NCBI GenBank assembly: GCA_029719485.1
Contig: CP120722.1
Span: 1,736,001 to 1,800,000 of the forward strand
Direction of reading: 5' to 3'
Origin: Kiritimatiellota bacterium B12222
GTDB taxonomy: Bacteria; Verrucomicrobiota; Kiritimatiellia; SS1-B-03-39; UBA6053
DNA length: 64,000 nt
This document shows, one piece after another, positions 1 through 8,784 of this stretch. The notes below the pieces were generated by a model. The model ran no database searches, was not told the DNA's origin, and worked only from the letters and a program-made list of their open reading frames with translations. The position numbers and the translations under genes are program-made. Positions within the stretch are counted from its first letter, which is position 1, and every line of letters begins with the position of its first letter.

Positions 1-223
1 CACCACCGATGCGATTCTGAGCTCTTTTCAACGGGAAGCCTGGGCGATTGGCATTCGTCAAGGCAACGAGGCCTTGGCCGAGGACGTGAACGCTTTTTTG
101 GGTTCTTTTCGTGAAGCAGGGGGCTTTGATCAATTAGGCGAAACTTATCTGGGTGAATTTCAAGCGGGCTTTCGTGCGCTGGGGATTCCCTTTGTGTTTG
201 ATCCGCCGGGCGCTGGAAAATGA
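1..223 (+). CDS. Amino-acid ABC transporter substrate-binding protein, C-terminal part
   Basis: An open frame runs from the window edge to a TGA at 221-223. The roughly 73 residues seen (AWAIGIRQGNEALAEDVNAF, then a helix-rich end with LGETYLGEF) match the C-terminal lobe of family 3 periplasmic solute-binding proteins, which capture polar amino acids for an ABC importer. The N-terminus and signal peptide lie outside the window. It overlaps the next gene by ATGA, as expected for the first gene of a transporter operon. The ligand cannot be told from this fragment. Confidence 0.75.
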   Translation, partial: TTDAILSSFQREAWAIGIRQGNEALAEDVNAFLGSFREAGGFDQLGETYLGEFQAGFRALGIPFVFDPPGAGK

Positions 224-981
224 GAGCCCTTGGATTGAAAAATCCACGTTGGTTGCCCCTGCATGTTTTGTTGGGGGTGGTGTTTCTTTCAGGATTGTGC
301 ACCTTGGCTTTGGGTTCGGTCTCCTACCAATGGAATTTTGAAGCGGTATGGGGCTATCGTACGAAATTTTTAGCAGGGTGGGCGGTAACGATTTTGTTGG
401 CGATATGTTCGTTGGTATTGAGTACCTGCTTGGGGCTGTTGGCGGCGTTGATGCGGCGCAGTGTGTGGATGCCGTTTCGGGCCACGGCCATTGTCTACAC
501 CGAATTGATTCGGAGCACTCCCTTGCTGGTACAAATTTTATTGCTCTATTACGGTATTTTTCAAGCGGTAGGATTGCAAAATCGATTTGTGGCCGGGGTG
601 GTGATTTTATCTCTGTTTGCGGGGGCCTATATTTCCGAAATTATTCGGGCGGGCATTGAAGGGATTCCTCAAACCCAATTGGAGTCGGCGCGCTCCTTAG
701 GGTTCACGCCTTTTCAAACCTATCGTTTTGTGATTTTGCCTCAGGCCTTGCGTCAAATTTTACCGCCGATGACCGGGCAGTTTATTTCGTTGATCAAAGA
801 TTCATCTTTATTGAGTATTATTGGGGTGCAGGAACTCACCTTGAATGCACGGGAAATAAATTCGTATACCTACAGTACGCTCGAATCCTATTTGCCCTTG
901 GCGCTGGGATATTTATTGCTCACGTTGCCTTTATCGATGTTGGCGCATCAGCTTGAAAAAAGGATTGGTTATGGATCTTGA
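220..981 (+). CDS. Polar amino-acid ABC transporter permease (HisM/GlnP type)
   Basis: A 253-residue inner-membrane protein of the His/Glu/Gln/Arg permease family, forming the channel through which the amino acid crosses. Hydrophobic segments lie near residues 12-32, 52-76, 84-118, 123-145 and 225-245. The EAA loop that contacts the ATPase is visible around 148-172 (ESARSLGFTPF, then ILPQALRQILPPM). The start at 220 overlaps the stop of the binding-protein gene, and the 3' end overlaps the ATPase gene, so the three genes are translationally coupled. Family is clear; the substrate is not. Confidence 0.9.
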   Translation: MRALGLKNPRWLPLHVLLGVVFLSGLCTLALGSVSYQWNFEAVWGYRTKFLAGWAVTILLAICSLVLSTCLGLLAALMRRSVWMPFRATAIVYTELIRSTPLLVQILLLYYGIFQAVGLQNRFVAGVVILSLFAGAYISEIIRAGIEGIPQTQLESARSLGFTPFQTYRFVILPQALRQILPPMTGQFISLIKDSSLLSIIGVQELTLNAREINSYTYSTLESYLPLALGYLLLTLPLSMLAHQLEKRIGYGS

Positions 982-1702
982 AATTCGTGATCTCCAGCTG
1001 GGGTTGGGAGGCAAAGATATCCTGCAAGGGATGACGCTGCCGCAGGTGTCGGCAAATGTGTTTGCGCTGATCGGTCCATCCGGTGGTGGTAAATCGACCT
1101 TGTTGCGGGTGATTGGAGGTTTATTGCCTCCTGATGGTGGAGAGGTGTTGTTGAATAGGGAACGGTTGCCGGAGGATGAAAAAAGCCTGCGACAGTGTCG
1201 GCGTAAGACGGGAATGGTTTTTCAAAACTGGAATTTATTTCATCATTTGACGGCATTTGAAAATTTGATGTTACCGTTAACGCAAGTGCAAGGGATGCCT
1301 GTGGAGGAAGCGGAAGCCAAATCGATGGCGTGTTTGGAGCGCTTTCAGTTGGCGGATCATGCACACAAGAAACCGCATCAGTTGAGTGGTGGGCAGCAAC
1401 AGCGGGTGGCCATTATACGTGCGCTGGTGATTGAGCCGCGCTGTCTGTTGTTGGATGAGCCGACCTCGGCGCTTGATCCTGAAATGGCGGCACAGGTATT
1501 GGAGATGATTGAGGAAGTGGCGGCCCAGGGAACACCGGTGATGCTGGTGACGCATCATTTGGCTTTTGCGCGGCGGGTGTCGGATACCACGCTGTTTTTG
1601 GCGGAGGGTCAAATCACAGAGCATGGGCCTACCTCCGCATTTTTTGAACGTCCGCAAACGGAAGCCTGTCGCAGATTTTTAGACCGGGTGATGCGGATGT
1701 GA
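971..1702 (+). CDS. Amino-acid ABC transporter ATP-binding protein (GlnQ/HisP type)
   Basis: This 243-residue ATPase drives the transporter encoded just upstream. It shows Walker A GPSGGGKST (35-43), Q-loop region FQNWNLF, ABC signature LSGGQQQR (138-145), Walker B LLLDEP (159-164) and the switch histidine in VTHH. I chose the ATG at 971 rather than the in-frame start at 953 because AGGA sits just upstream and the length then fits the family. It overlaps the permease stop by 11 bases. Polar amino-acid transport is inferred from family and neighbours. Confidence 0.92.
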   Translation: MDLEIRDLQLGLGGKDILQGMTLPQVSANVFALIGPSGGGKSTLLRVIGGLLPPDGGEVLLNRERLPEDEKSLRQCRRKTGMVFQNWNLFHHLTAFENLMLPLTQVQGMPVEEAEAKSMACLERFQLADHAHKKPHQLSGGQQQRVAIIRALVIEPRCLLLDEPTSALDPEMAAQVLEMIEEVAAQGTPVMLVTHHLAFARRVSDTTLFLAEGQITEHGPTSAFFERPQTEACRRFLDRVMRM

Positions 1703-1744
1703 TGGAGGCTTGTCGGAGGTGAAGAGGCGCTGTATGATATTTGT

Positions 1745-2533
1745 ATGAAACGCATGTTAAAGATTATGGGATGGACGTTGTTTCTGTCCTACGTTGTGAT
1801 TTGCGTGTTGGGTTTGTGGATGGTTGACAAGCTCATCTTTGCGCCCCCTCCGAGTTTTTATCGGGCCGAGGGACCTATTCAGTTGATTGATGACGGGGAT
1901 GGGGGACAGCTGGCGATATGGCAGGAGCTGAATCCGGAGGCGGCCTTCACTATTCTTTACAGTCATGGGAACGCGGAAGATCTGGGGGAAATTGCATATG
2001 TTTCGGAGATGTTTGTGGCGCAGGGCTTCTCTTTTGTGGCTTATGATTATAGTGGGTATGGACTGAGTACGGGCAGGGCATCGGTGCAGAACAGTTATCA
2101 AAATATTGAGACGGTCTATGGGTATCTTACCGAAAAGATGGGGGTAGATGCGTCAAACATCATCGTCATGGGCAATTCTATTGGCAGTGGGCCGAGTACG
2201 TATTTAGCGGCCAAAGAGCCGGTGGGGGGATTGATTTTGCAAAGTGCTTTTACCTCGATTTATCGGGTGGTGACCCAGTGGCCTATTTTTGTGGGGAGTC
2301 CATTTCCCAATCTCAGTCGTCTTCGTGAGACGGATTGTCCCTTGCTGGTGATTCACGGCACTGCTGATCGGGTGATTCCTTTTGCGCATGGCGCAGAACT
2401 TTTTGACAAAGCAAAAGAGCCGAAAGTGTTTTATCCGATGCCCGGGGTGGATCACAATGAAGTGTTGCTGTTCGCGGATGAACAGTATTGGGCAAAAGTG
2501 GCGTCCTTTATGGCCTTGGTGCCGTCTCCGTAA
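1745..2533 (+). CDS. Membrane-anchored alpha/beta hydrolase (Bem46/ABHD17-like)
   Basis: A 262-residue serine hydrolase with one N-terminal membrane segment (about residues 8-27), so the catalytic domain is probably periplasmic and tethered. The nucleophile elbow is GNSIGSG (143-149, Ser145); Asp208 in HGTAD and His237 in GVDHNEV complete a likely triad. The oxyanion region SHGNAED follows the strand near residue 72. Members of this family act as thioesterases or peptidase-like hydrolases; the substrate here is unknown. It stands alone, 42 bases after the transporter operon. Confidence 0.75.
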   Translation: MKRMLKIMGWTLFLSYVVICVLGLWMVDKLIFAPPPSFYRAEGPIQLIDDGDGGQLAIWQELNPEAAFTILYSHGNAEDLGEIAYVSEMFVAQGFSFVAYDYSGYGLSTGRASVQNSYQNIETVYGYLTEKMGVDASNIIVMGNSIGSGPSTYLAAKEPVGGLILQSAFTSIYRVVTQWPIFVGSPFPNLSRLRETDCPLLVIHGTADRVIPFAHGAELFDKAKEPKVFYPMPGVDHNEVLLFADEQYWAKVASFMALVPSP

Positions 2534-2602
2534 GGGATGGGGGATCTGAAGTGAATAGATTCCTGTCTTGATTTTACGCTATAGAAGGTATGTATTTAGG
2601 CT

Positions 2603-3502
2603 ATGGAAATTACAGTAGATTTACCTTTCAGTTTGGACCAGTTATCTCTTTTGGACATGCACAGTGTATTGAATGTCCTGAATGTGGTGCAGTATGAATT
2701 ATTGCAGATCGCTGAGGCGATGGCTTATCCCTCTGAAATGGATGCCTTGTGTGAAGAAACGGCTGCGGTGGCCGAAGCGTTGACCGATCATCAGGCGGCC
2801 ATGGCGCATATAAAAGCCGTTGATGACTTTGCGGCACATGTGCTTAGGGAAGTGACTGCCTTGCAAATCGCACGTGGCTTACAGGAGGATATGCATTACA
2901 ATATTTCTGTGACCAATTTGATCGGAATTTTTGAAATTCTTAAAATTCGGGCCTTGGAAATTTTGGATCGTGCGGATCATCCCACGGCGTGGCAGGTTCA
3001 TGAAACCGCAAAACTTGAAGAAAATTTTACCCAGATGCTGCGTGCAATTGAGCGCAACAGTAAGGGGGGCTATCAGATTGTTACCAATCTTGCAGAACAC
3101 GAAGCAGGAGATTATTTGGTTCATTTTGATATCAAGTCGCCCAATGGATGCACGGTGTTGATGCCTCCAATTTTTCAGGATGTGATGCGGGATTTATTGG
3201 CCAATGCTCGGAAATATACGCCTCCCGGGGGGGTGATTACGGCGGGCTTGGTGGACTGTGGGGAGGGGCTTCGATTTGTGGTGCAGGATACGGGCATGGG
3301 GATTCCTGAAGGCGAACAAAGGAAGGTGGTGGAATTTGGGTATCGTGCGTCCAACGCCGCGTCGCGGCAGACCCGTGGAGGTGGTTTTGGTTTGACCAAA
3401 GCATTTTACATCACCAAGACCTTTGGAGGTCGGATGTGGATCGATTCGCCGGTGGAGATGGGAAAAGGAACGCGCATTGAAATTGAAATCCCACGGCCTT
3501 AA
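2603..3502 (+). CDS. Histidine-kinase-like ATPase domain protein
   Basis: A 299-residue soluble protein. The C-terminal half is a HATPase_c domain: N-box DLLANARKYTPPGG (around 197-210), G1 box DTGMGIP (229-235) and G2 box GGGFGL (259-264). The N-terminal ~190 residues are mainly helical, with no transmembrane segment and no PAS motif that I can recognise. His20 in DMHSVLNVL may be the phosphoacceptor but this is a guess. No response-regulator gene is adjacent, so its partner is unknown. It could be an orphan sensor kinase or an anti-sigma/ATPase regulator. Confidence 0.7.
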   Translation: MEITVDLPFSLDQLSLLDMHSVLNVLNVVQYELLQIAEAMAYPSEMDALCEETAAVAEALTDHQAAMAHIKAVDDFAAHVLREVTALQIARGLQEDMHYNISVTNLIGIFEILKIRALEILDRADHPTAWQVHETAKLEENFTQMLRAIERNSKGGYQIVTNLAEHEAGDYLVHFDIKSPNGCTVLMPPIFQDVMRDLLANARKYTPPGGVITAGLVDCGEGLRFVVQDTGMGIPEGEQRKVVEFGYRASNAASRQTRGGGFGLTKAFYITKTFGGRMWIDSPVEMGKGTRIEIEIPRP

Positions 3503-3543
3503 GAGATGCTCCTGCATAGATCACGCTGCCCAAGGAATACCAG

Positions 3544-5007
3544 ATGAGCCCTTTAAATTCTAAATTGATAAAAACTCAATGTTATATGGATGGCTGTTGG
3601 CAGGATGCGGCGGATGGAGGTCGGTTTGAGGTGTTGAATCCTGCCTCGGGGGAGCGGGTGGCTGAGTTGGCTAATGCCGGGGCGAAGGAGGCGAAGCTGG
3701 CGATTGAGGCTGCGCATGCGGCCTTACCGGCGTGGCGGGCGAAAACGGCAAAAGAACGCTCTCAGATTTTGCATCGCTGGTTCCGGTTGGTGATGGATCA
3801 TCAGGAGGATTTGGCGCAAATTTTGACGGCGGAGCAGGGCAAGGTGTTGGCGGAAGCGCGTGGGGAGATTGCGTATGGCGCGAGTTATATTGAATGGTTT
3901 TCCGAGGAGGCAAAACGGGTGTATGGGGATGTAATTCCTGCGCCTGCAGGGGATCGACGGATTGTGGTGATCAAACAGCCGGTAGGGGTAGTGGCATCGA
4001 TCACGCCGTGGAATTTTCCGAATGCAATGTTGGCACGAAAAGCGGCGGCGGCCTTGGCTGTAGGGTGTACGGTGGTGGCGAAACCGGCCTCGGAAACACC
4101 GTTGTCTGCGCTGGCCTTGGCGGTCTTGGGCGAAGAGGCGGGGATCCCTCCAGGGGTGTTTAATGTGGTGTGTGGCGATGATGCTGAAGCTATTGGGCGT
4201 GAACTGACAGCTCATCCGCTGGTGCGTAAAGTGACGTTTACCGGGTCGACCGCGGTGGGAAAATTGCTCCTGAAGCAATGCGCGGAGACGGTCAAAAAGA
4301 CCTCGATGGAACTGGGGGGTAATGCGCCGTTTATGGTGTTTGATGATGCGGATTTAGAGGCTGCGGTTGCGGGGGCGATGGCGGCGAAATTTCGCAATGC
4401 GGGTCAGACCTGTGTGTGCGTAAATCGTTTTTTAGTTCAGGAGGGGATTTATGATGCCTTTGCTGCGCGTTTGGCGGAGGAAGTGGCGAAATTTAAATTG
4501 GGCAATGGCGCGGAGTCGGATACGACCATGGGGCCGTTGATTCATGGGAAGGCGGTGGCGAAGGTGAAGGAGATGGTGGAGGATGCGGTGGGCAAAGGTG
4601 CGGAGGTTTTGATGGGGGGTGGCGTGTCCGCTGTGGGGCCTGAGTATTTTGAGCCGACGGTTTTGATCAATGCCAGCGCAGAGATGCGGATTCATGCCGA
4701 AGAAATCTTTGGACCGGTGGTGGCGTTGTTTCGTTTTAAGAGCGAAGCGGAAGGGCTTGCCTTGGCCAATGAGACGCCCTTTGGTTTGGCGGCCTATTTT
4801 TATACGCAGGATGCGTCGCGTCAGTGGCGGGTAGGGGAGGCCTTGGAGGCGGGGATGGTGGGGATAAACGAAACGGGCATTTCAAATGAGATGGCGCCCT
4901 TTGGGGGGATCAAGGAGTCGGGCAGTGGTCGGGAAGGCTCGAAATACGGCATTGAGGATTATGTGGAAATCAAATATATGTGCATGGGTGGGATTTCAGG
5001 GTCGTAG
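3544..5007 (+). CDS. gabD: Succinate-semialdehyde dehydrogenase, NAD(P)-dependent
   Basis: A 487-residue aldehyde dehydrogenase that would oxidise succinate semialdehyde to succinate in the GABA shunt. Visible hallmarks: PWNFPNAM (155-162), ELGGN with the general base Glu256, and NAGQTCVCVNR with catalytic Cys290 followed by a second cysteine two residues later, a pattern common in GabD proteins. The end EYG-like IEDYVEIKYMCMGGI is also typical. Length matches the family. It is followed directly by a strong hairpin. The exact semialdehyde substrate is inferred from similarity only. Confidence 0.82.
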   Translation: MSPLNSKLIKTQCYMDGCWQDAADGGRFEVLNPASGERVAELANAGAKEAKLAIEAAHAALPAWRAKTAKERSQILHRWFRLVMDHQEDLAQILTAEQGKVLAEARGEIAYGASYIEWFSEEAKRVYGDVIPAPAGDRRIVVIKQPVGVVASITPWNFPNAMLARKAAAALAVGCTVVAKPASETPLSALALAVLGEEAGIPPGVFNVVCGDDAEAIGRELTAHPLVRKVTFTGSTAVGKLLLKQCAETVKKTSMELGGNAPFMVFDDADLEAAVAGAMAAKFRNAGQTCVCVNRFLVQEGIYDAFAARLAEEVAKFKLGNGAESDTTMGPLIHGKAVAKVKEMVEDAVGKGAEVLMGGGVSAVGPEYFEPTVLINASAEMRIHAEEIFGPVVALFRFKSEAEGLALANETPFGLAAYFYTQDASRQWRVGEALEAGMVGINETGISNEMAPFGGIKESGSGREGSKYGIEDYVEIKYMCMGGISGS

Positions 5008-5078
5008 CCGTCGGCGTTTACGCCACGGACCAGAGTTACAGCCTCGCAGGCGGCCTGTGGCGTAAACGCCGACAGCTA
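5005..5078 (+). terminator. Large hairpin after gabD, probable terminator
   Basis: Left arm 5005-5026 and right arm 5057-5078 are nearly perfect reverse complements of 22 bases, separated by 30 bases. The left arm begins with the gabD stop codon, and a T-rich tract (catattttactt) follows the right arm. It could also be a dispersed palindromic repeat of the kind seen elsewhere in the window. Confidence 0.6.
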
Positions 5079-5087
5079 CATATTTTA

Positions 5088-5115
5088 CTTGCAGACTTGT
5101 TTCATTGACTATACA
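5088..5115 (+). promoter_or_regulatory. Putative umuD promoter / SOS control region
   Basis: CTTGCA at 5088-5093 and TATACA at 5110-5115, 16 bases apart, lie just before the umuD start codon at 5125. The -10 region shares TGTATAGT (read on the opposite strand) with the lexA -10 region near 43661. SOS control is inference. Confidence 0.35.
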
Positions 5116-5124
5116 TTTGTTTTA

Positions 5125-5586
5125 ATGAAAACACCTGCGCTCTCTTTATATATGATCAACCATGATTTGCCTTCGTTGTCTTTGCGGCGGATGGAGGCGT
5201 TGTTGCCGGCGGGATTTCCGTCGCCTGCGGATGACTATTTGGAGGATCGCATCGATTTGAATCGTGAATTGGTGAAGAATCCGACTTCGACCTTTTTGGC
5301 GCGGGTGCGGGGAGAGTCGATGCGGGATGCGGGTTTGCAGGATGGGGATTTGATTTTGATCGATCGCTCGCGTGAACCGCGTTCGGGCAGCATGGTCTTG
5401 GCCTGGGTGGACGGCGGATTTACGGTCAAAAACTTGCATTTGCAGGGAGGCCGTTGCTGGTTGCGGGCTGCCAATCCTGATTTCCCGGATTTGGAAGTGA
5501 CCGAAGAGGAAGAAAGCAGTGTGTGGGGAGTGGTGACCCACGTGATTCATCAACAGACGAACAGCAATGTGAAGGCTGGATACTGA
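5125..5586 (+). CDS. umuD: UmuD-like SOS mutagenesis protein (S24 peptidase)
   Basis: A 153-residue LexA/UmuD-type self-cleaving protein that, after RecA-assisted cleavage, would partner the UmuC polymerase. Ser65 in RGESM and Lys102 in FTVKN form the Ser-Lys dyad; the expected Ala-Gly cleavage site is at 29-30 (LPAGFPSPADDY). No DNA-binding domain is present, which separates it from LexA. I chose ATG 5125 over 5089 because the shorter form matches the family and the promoter-like boxes lie between. Its natural partner umuC is 1.8 kb away, beyond repeat arrays and a four-helix-bundle gene. Confidence 0.85.
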   Translation: MKTPALSLYMINHDLPSLSLRRMEALLPAGFPSPADDYLEDRIDLNRELVKNPTSTFLARVRGESMRDAGLQDGDLILIDRSREPRSGSMVLAWVDGGFTVKNLHLQGGRCWLRAANPDFPDLEVTEEEESSVWGVVTHVIHQQTNSNVKAGY

Positions 5587-5599
5587 AGGATGTTGGGAA

Positions 5600-5797
<198 letters not shown>

Positions 5798-5861
5798 ATG
5801 TCTTTCTGCCAAGATCTTTATGTTGCGTATTCCTCACCTTCTCCCCCCCAAAAAAATATAG

Positions 5862-6236
5862 ATGAAAAATACGGAGTCTCTTCCCCAATACGATTTATCA
5901 GAGCGACTTTTAGATTTCGCACACGGTATTATGCAGTTGTCAGAATCGATGCTGGATACCCGTGCAGGTAACCATGTGGCGAAACAAATTTTGCGGTCAG
6001 GAACGTCACCGCTCCCCAATCATGGGGAGGCGCAAGCGGCGGAATCACCTAAAGACTTTATTCATAAACTCCGCATCTGTTTGAAAGAATTACGCGAAAC
6101 ATTCCTTTGGCTTCAGCTGATTGAACGCGCTGATCTTGTAACCGAAAATTTTGAATTGCCGAAGTTGATCACAGAAGCGGATGAACTTATTCGTATTTTC
6201 GTTTCGAGTATTCGTACCGCCGAAAAACGACTTTAA
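5862..6236 (+). CDS. Four-helix-bundle protein (S23 / 23S rRNA intervening-sequence family)
   Basis: A 124-residue all-helical protein of the family first seen as ORFs within 23S rRNA intervening sequences. Diagnostic features are the N-terminal helix YDLSERLLDFAHGI, the central SGTSPLPNHGEAQAAESPKDF (read as two short parts) and LRICLKELRETFLWLQLI. Proteins of this fold include Avd, the accessory protein of diversity-generating retroelements, but no reverse transcriptase is near. No Shine-Dalgarno is evident. It sits between a heptamer array and a hexamer run followed by a ~111-bp tandem array, inside the umuD-umuC interval. Function unknown. Confidence 0.8.
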   Translation: MKNTESLPQYDLSERLLDFAHGIMQLSESMLDTRAGNHVAKQILRSGTSPLPNHGEAQAAESPKDFIHKLRICLKELRETFLWLQLIERADLVTENFELPKLITEADELIRIFVSSIRTAEKRL

Positions 6237-6242
6237 AAGATA

Positions 6243-7330
6243 ATGCCAATGCCAATGCCAATGCCGAACGTCGAACATTCACCATCGAAGGTCCAACATC
6301 GAAGTATGGGGTTCTCCTCAACGCCTTTCCCTTCGATGTTCAATGTTGAGCGTTCAATGTTCAAGGTTCAAAAAAATGAAACGGAACGTCGAACATTCAA
6401 CATCCAACATCGAAGTATGGGGTTCTCCTCAACGCCTTTCCCTTCGATGTTCAATGTTGAGCGTTCAATGTTCAAGGTTCAAAAAAAAATGAAACGGAGC
6501 GTCGAACATTCAACATCCAACATCGAAGTATGGAGTTCTCCTCAACGCCTTTCCCTTCGATGTTCAATGTTGAGCGTTCAATGTTCAAGGTTCAAAAAAA
6601 ATGAAACGGAACGTCGAACATTCAACACTGAACGTCGAGCGCCGAAGTATGGATTTTCTCTCAACGCCTTTCCCTTCGATGTTCAATGTTGAGCGTTCGA
6701 TGTTCAAGGTTCAAAAAAATGAAACGGAACGTCGAACATTCAACATCCAACATCGAAGTATGGAGTTCTCCTCAACGCCTTTCCCTTCGATGTTCAATGT
6801 TGAGCGTTCGATGTTCAAGGTTCAAAAAAATGAAACGGAACGTCGAACATTCAACACTGAACGTCGAGCGCCGAAGTATGGGTTTTCTCTCAACGCCTTT
6901 CCCTTCGATGTTCAATGTTGAGCGTTCGATGTTCAAGGTTCAAAAAAATGAAACGGAACGTCGAACATTCAACATCCAACATCGAAGTATGGGGTTTCTC
7001 TCAACGCCTTTCCCTTCGATGTTCAATGTTGAGCGTTCAATGTTCAAGGTTCAAAAAAAATGAAACGGAACGTCGAACATTCAACATCGAAGTATGGAGT
7101 TCTCCTCAACGCCTTTCCCTTCGATGTTCAATGTTGAGCGTTCAATGTTCAAGGTTCAAAAAAATGAAATGGAACGTCGAACATTCAACACTGAACGTCG
7201 AGCGCCGAAGTATGGATTTTCTCTCAACGCCTTTCCCTTCGATGTTCAATGTTGAGCGTTCGATGTTCAAGGTTCAAAAAAATGAAATGGAGCGTCGAAC
7301 ATTCAACATCGAAGGTCGAGCGCCGAAGTA
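6243..7330 (+). repeat. Tandem array, nine ~105-119 bp units
   Basis: The anchor CCTTTCCCTTCGATG occurs at about 6324, 6435, 6548, 6667, 6778, 6896, 7007, 7112 and 7230. Units alternate mostly between 111 and 118 bases. Each contains both orientations of the heptamer theme (GATGTTCAATGTTGAGCG and AACATTCAACATC), so each unit can fold back on itself. The array opens with three CCAATG hexamers at 6243-6265 and ends 28 bases before the umuC start. There are no unique spacers, so it is not a CRISPR array. Confidence 0.92.
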
Positions 7331-7357
7331 TTGTTTTCCTCTAATCCCCCTAAAGTT

Positions 7358-8620
7358 ATGTATGCTCTCGTGGATGTGAATAGTTTTTATGCCAGTTGCG
7401 AGCAGGTGTTTCGTCCGGATTTGTGGGGAAAACCCGTGGTGGTGTTGAGCAACAATGATGGCTGTATTATTGCGGCGAATGCGGAGGCCAAGGCTTTGGA
7501 CCTGCCGATGTGGAAACCGCTGTTTCAGAATGCGGACCTCATTAAAAAACATCAGGTGACGGTCTTTTCGTCGAACTATCCGTTATATGGCGATATGAGT
7601 CAGCGGGTGATGGAAACCTTGTCCACCCTGACTCCGGCCTTGGAGGTGTACAGTATTGATGAAGCTTTTTTGGAAGTGCCGGAAACCGAAAAGGATTTGC
7701 AGGTCTATGGACAGCAATTGCGGAAACGGGTGCATCAATGGACGGGATTGCCGGTGGGGGTAGGGATTGCGCCGACCAAGGCGTTGACCAAAGTGGCGAG
7801 TCGGATGGCGAAGCAGCATCGGGACCGCAGTCGGAATGTATTTGTGATTGCGGATGAGGCGACACGGGTGGCCTGTTTGAAAGAACTCCCTGTAGAAAAC
7901 GTGTGGGGGATTGGGCGCAAGATTTCGCAGCGCTTGCATGCGCGTGGGATACATACAGCTTGGGAGTTTACGCAGTTGCCGGATGTGTGGGTGCGCAAAG
8001 AATTGAGCGTGGTGGGCTTGCGGTTAAAGCGGGAGTTGGAAGGGATACCCCAGTTGGATTTAGAAATTTCGCCGCCAGCAAAGCAAATGATCGGGACTGC
8101 GAAGAGTTTTGGTCATAATTTGGAGGACAAGGGGCTGATTCAGGAGGCCTTGGCTTGGTATGTGGCGGAAGTGGCTATGAAATTGCGTCGGCAGCAGCGG
8201 GTGGCGGGAAAACTGACGGTATTTTTGGAGACCAATCGTTTTCGGCCGGAAGATCCGCAATATACCAATCAAGTTGTACTTAAATTACCGGTACCCACGG
8301 ATGACACTCCCGAGCTTTCGCATTATGCAAAGGAGGGATTGGAGCGGATTTTTCGTCCGGGCTATCGCTATAAAAAGGTGGGGGTGTGGTTGTCGGGTTT
8401 GGTGCGGCCGACGGCAGTACAGCAGCATTTGTTTGATCCCGATCCTCAGCCAAGACGTTCGCAATTGATGCAGGTGATGGATGAGTTGAATCAGAAATAT
8501 GGCAAAGCGACCCTGCGCACGGCCTCCGCAGGGTTTCGGCGGGAAGAGTGGAAATTGCGTCAGGAGCAGTTGAGTCCACGCTATACGACCTGTTTTGATG
8601 AAATTTTGCAGGTGGGGTAA
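7358..8620 (+). CDS. umuC: DNA polymerase V catalytic subunit-like, Y family
   Basis: A 420-residue translesion polymerase of the UmuC subgroup. The metal-binding motifs are VDVNSFYASCE (Asp6) and YSIDEAFLEV (Asp101, Glu102). The little-finger region follows, and the C-terminus carries the UmuC-type extension ending YTTCFDEILQV. I chose ATG 7358, which gives the usual N-terminus MYALVDVNS; an upstream in-frame start at 7331 lies in repeat sequence. The tandem array directly upstream could separate it from the umuD promoter. It would act with UmuD' in SOS mutagenesis. Confidence 0.92.
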   Translation: MYALVDVNSFYASCEQVFRPDLWGKPVVVLSNNDGCIIAANAEAKALDLPMWKPLFQNADLIKKHQVTVFSSNYPLYGDMSQRVMETLSTLTPALEVYSIDEAFLEVPETEKDLQVYGQQLRKRVHQWTGLPVGVGIAPTKALTKVASRMAKQHRDRSRNVFVIADEATRVACLKELPVENVWGIGRKISQRLHARGIHTAWEFTQLPDVWVRKELSVVGLRLKRELEGIPQLDLEISPPAKQMIGTAKSFGHNLEDKGLIQEALAWYVAEVAMKLRRQQRVAGKLTVFLETNRFRPEDPQYTNQVVLKLPVPTDDTPELSHYAKEGLERIFRPGYRYKKVGVWLSGLVRPTAVQQHLFDPDPQPRRSQLMQVMDELNQKYGKATLRTASAGFRREEWKLRQEQLSPRYTTCFDEILQVG

Positions 8621-8784
8621 GGCGGTTCCGAATATTGAACCTGAGAGGAGAGGTTGTGTTTTTGCGGTTGGATGTGGGACGTTGAAGGGGAGAGGCTTTT
8701 AGTTCTTTGGGGTGAATTCAAGCCAAGGATCGTGACTTTCGATTATCGTTGCCAGTGCAAGGGCTGAGCGGTAAACAAGGCTTT

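Noticed and set aside
6243-7330. CRISPR array
   Set aside because: The units are contiguous variants without unique spacers and no cas gene is near.
6243-7379. Plus-strand frames of 106-154 codons in the 111-bp array
   Set aside because: They are repeat by-products; the units are not multiples of three and no gene signals are present.
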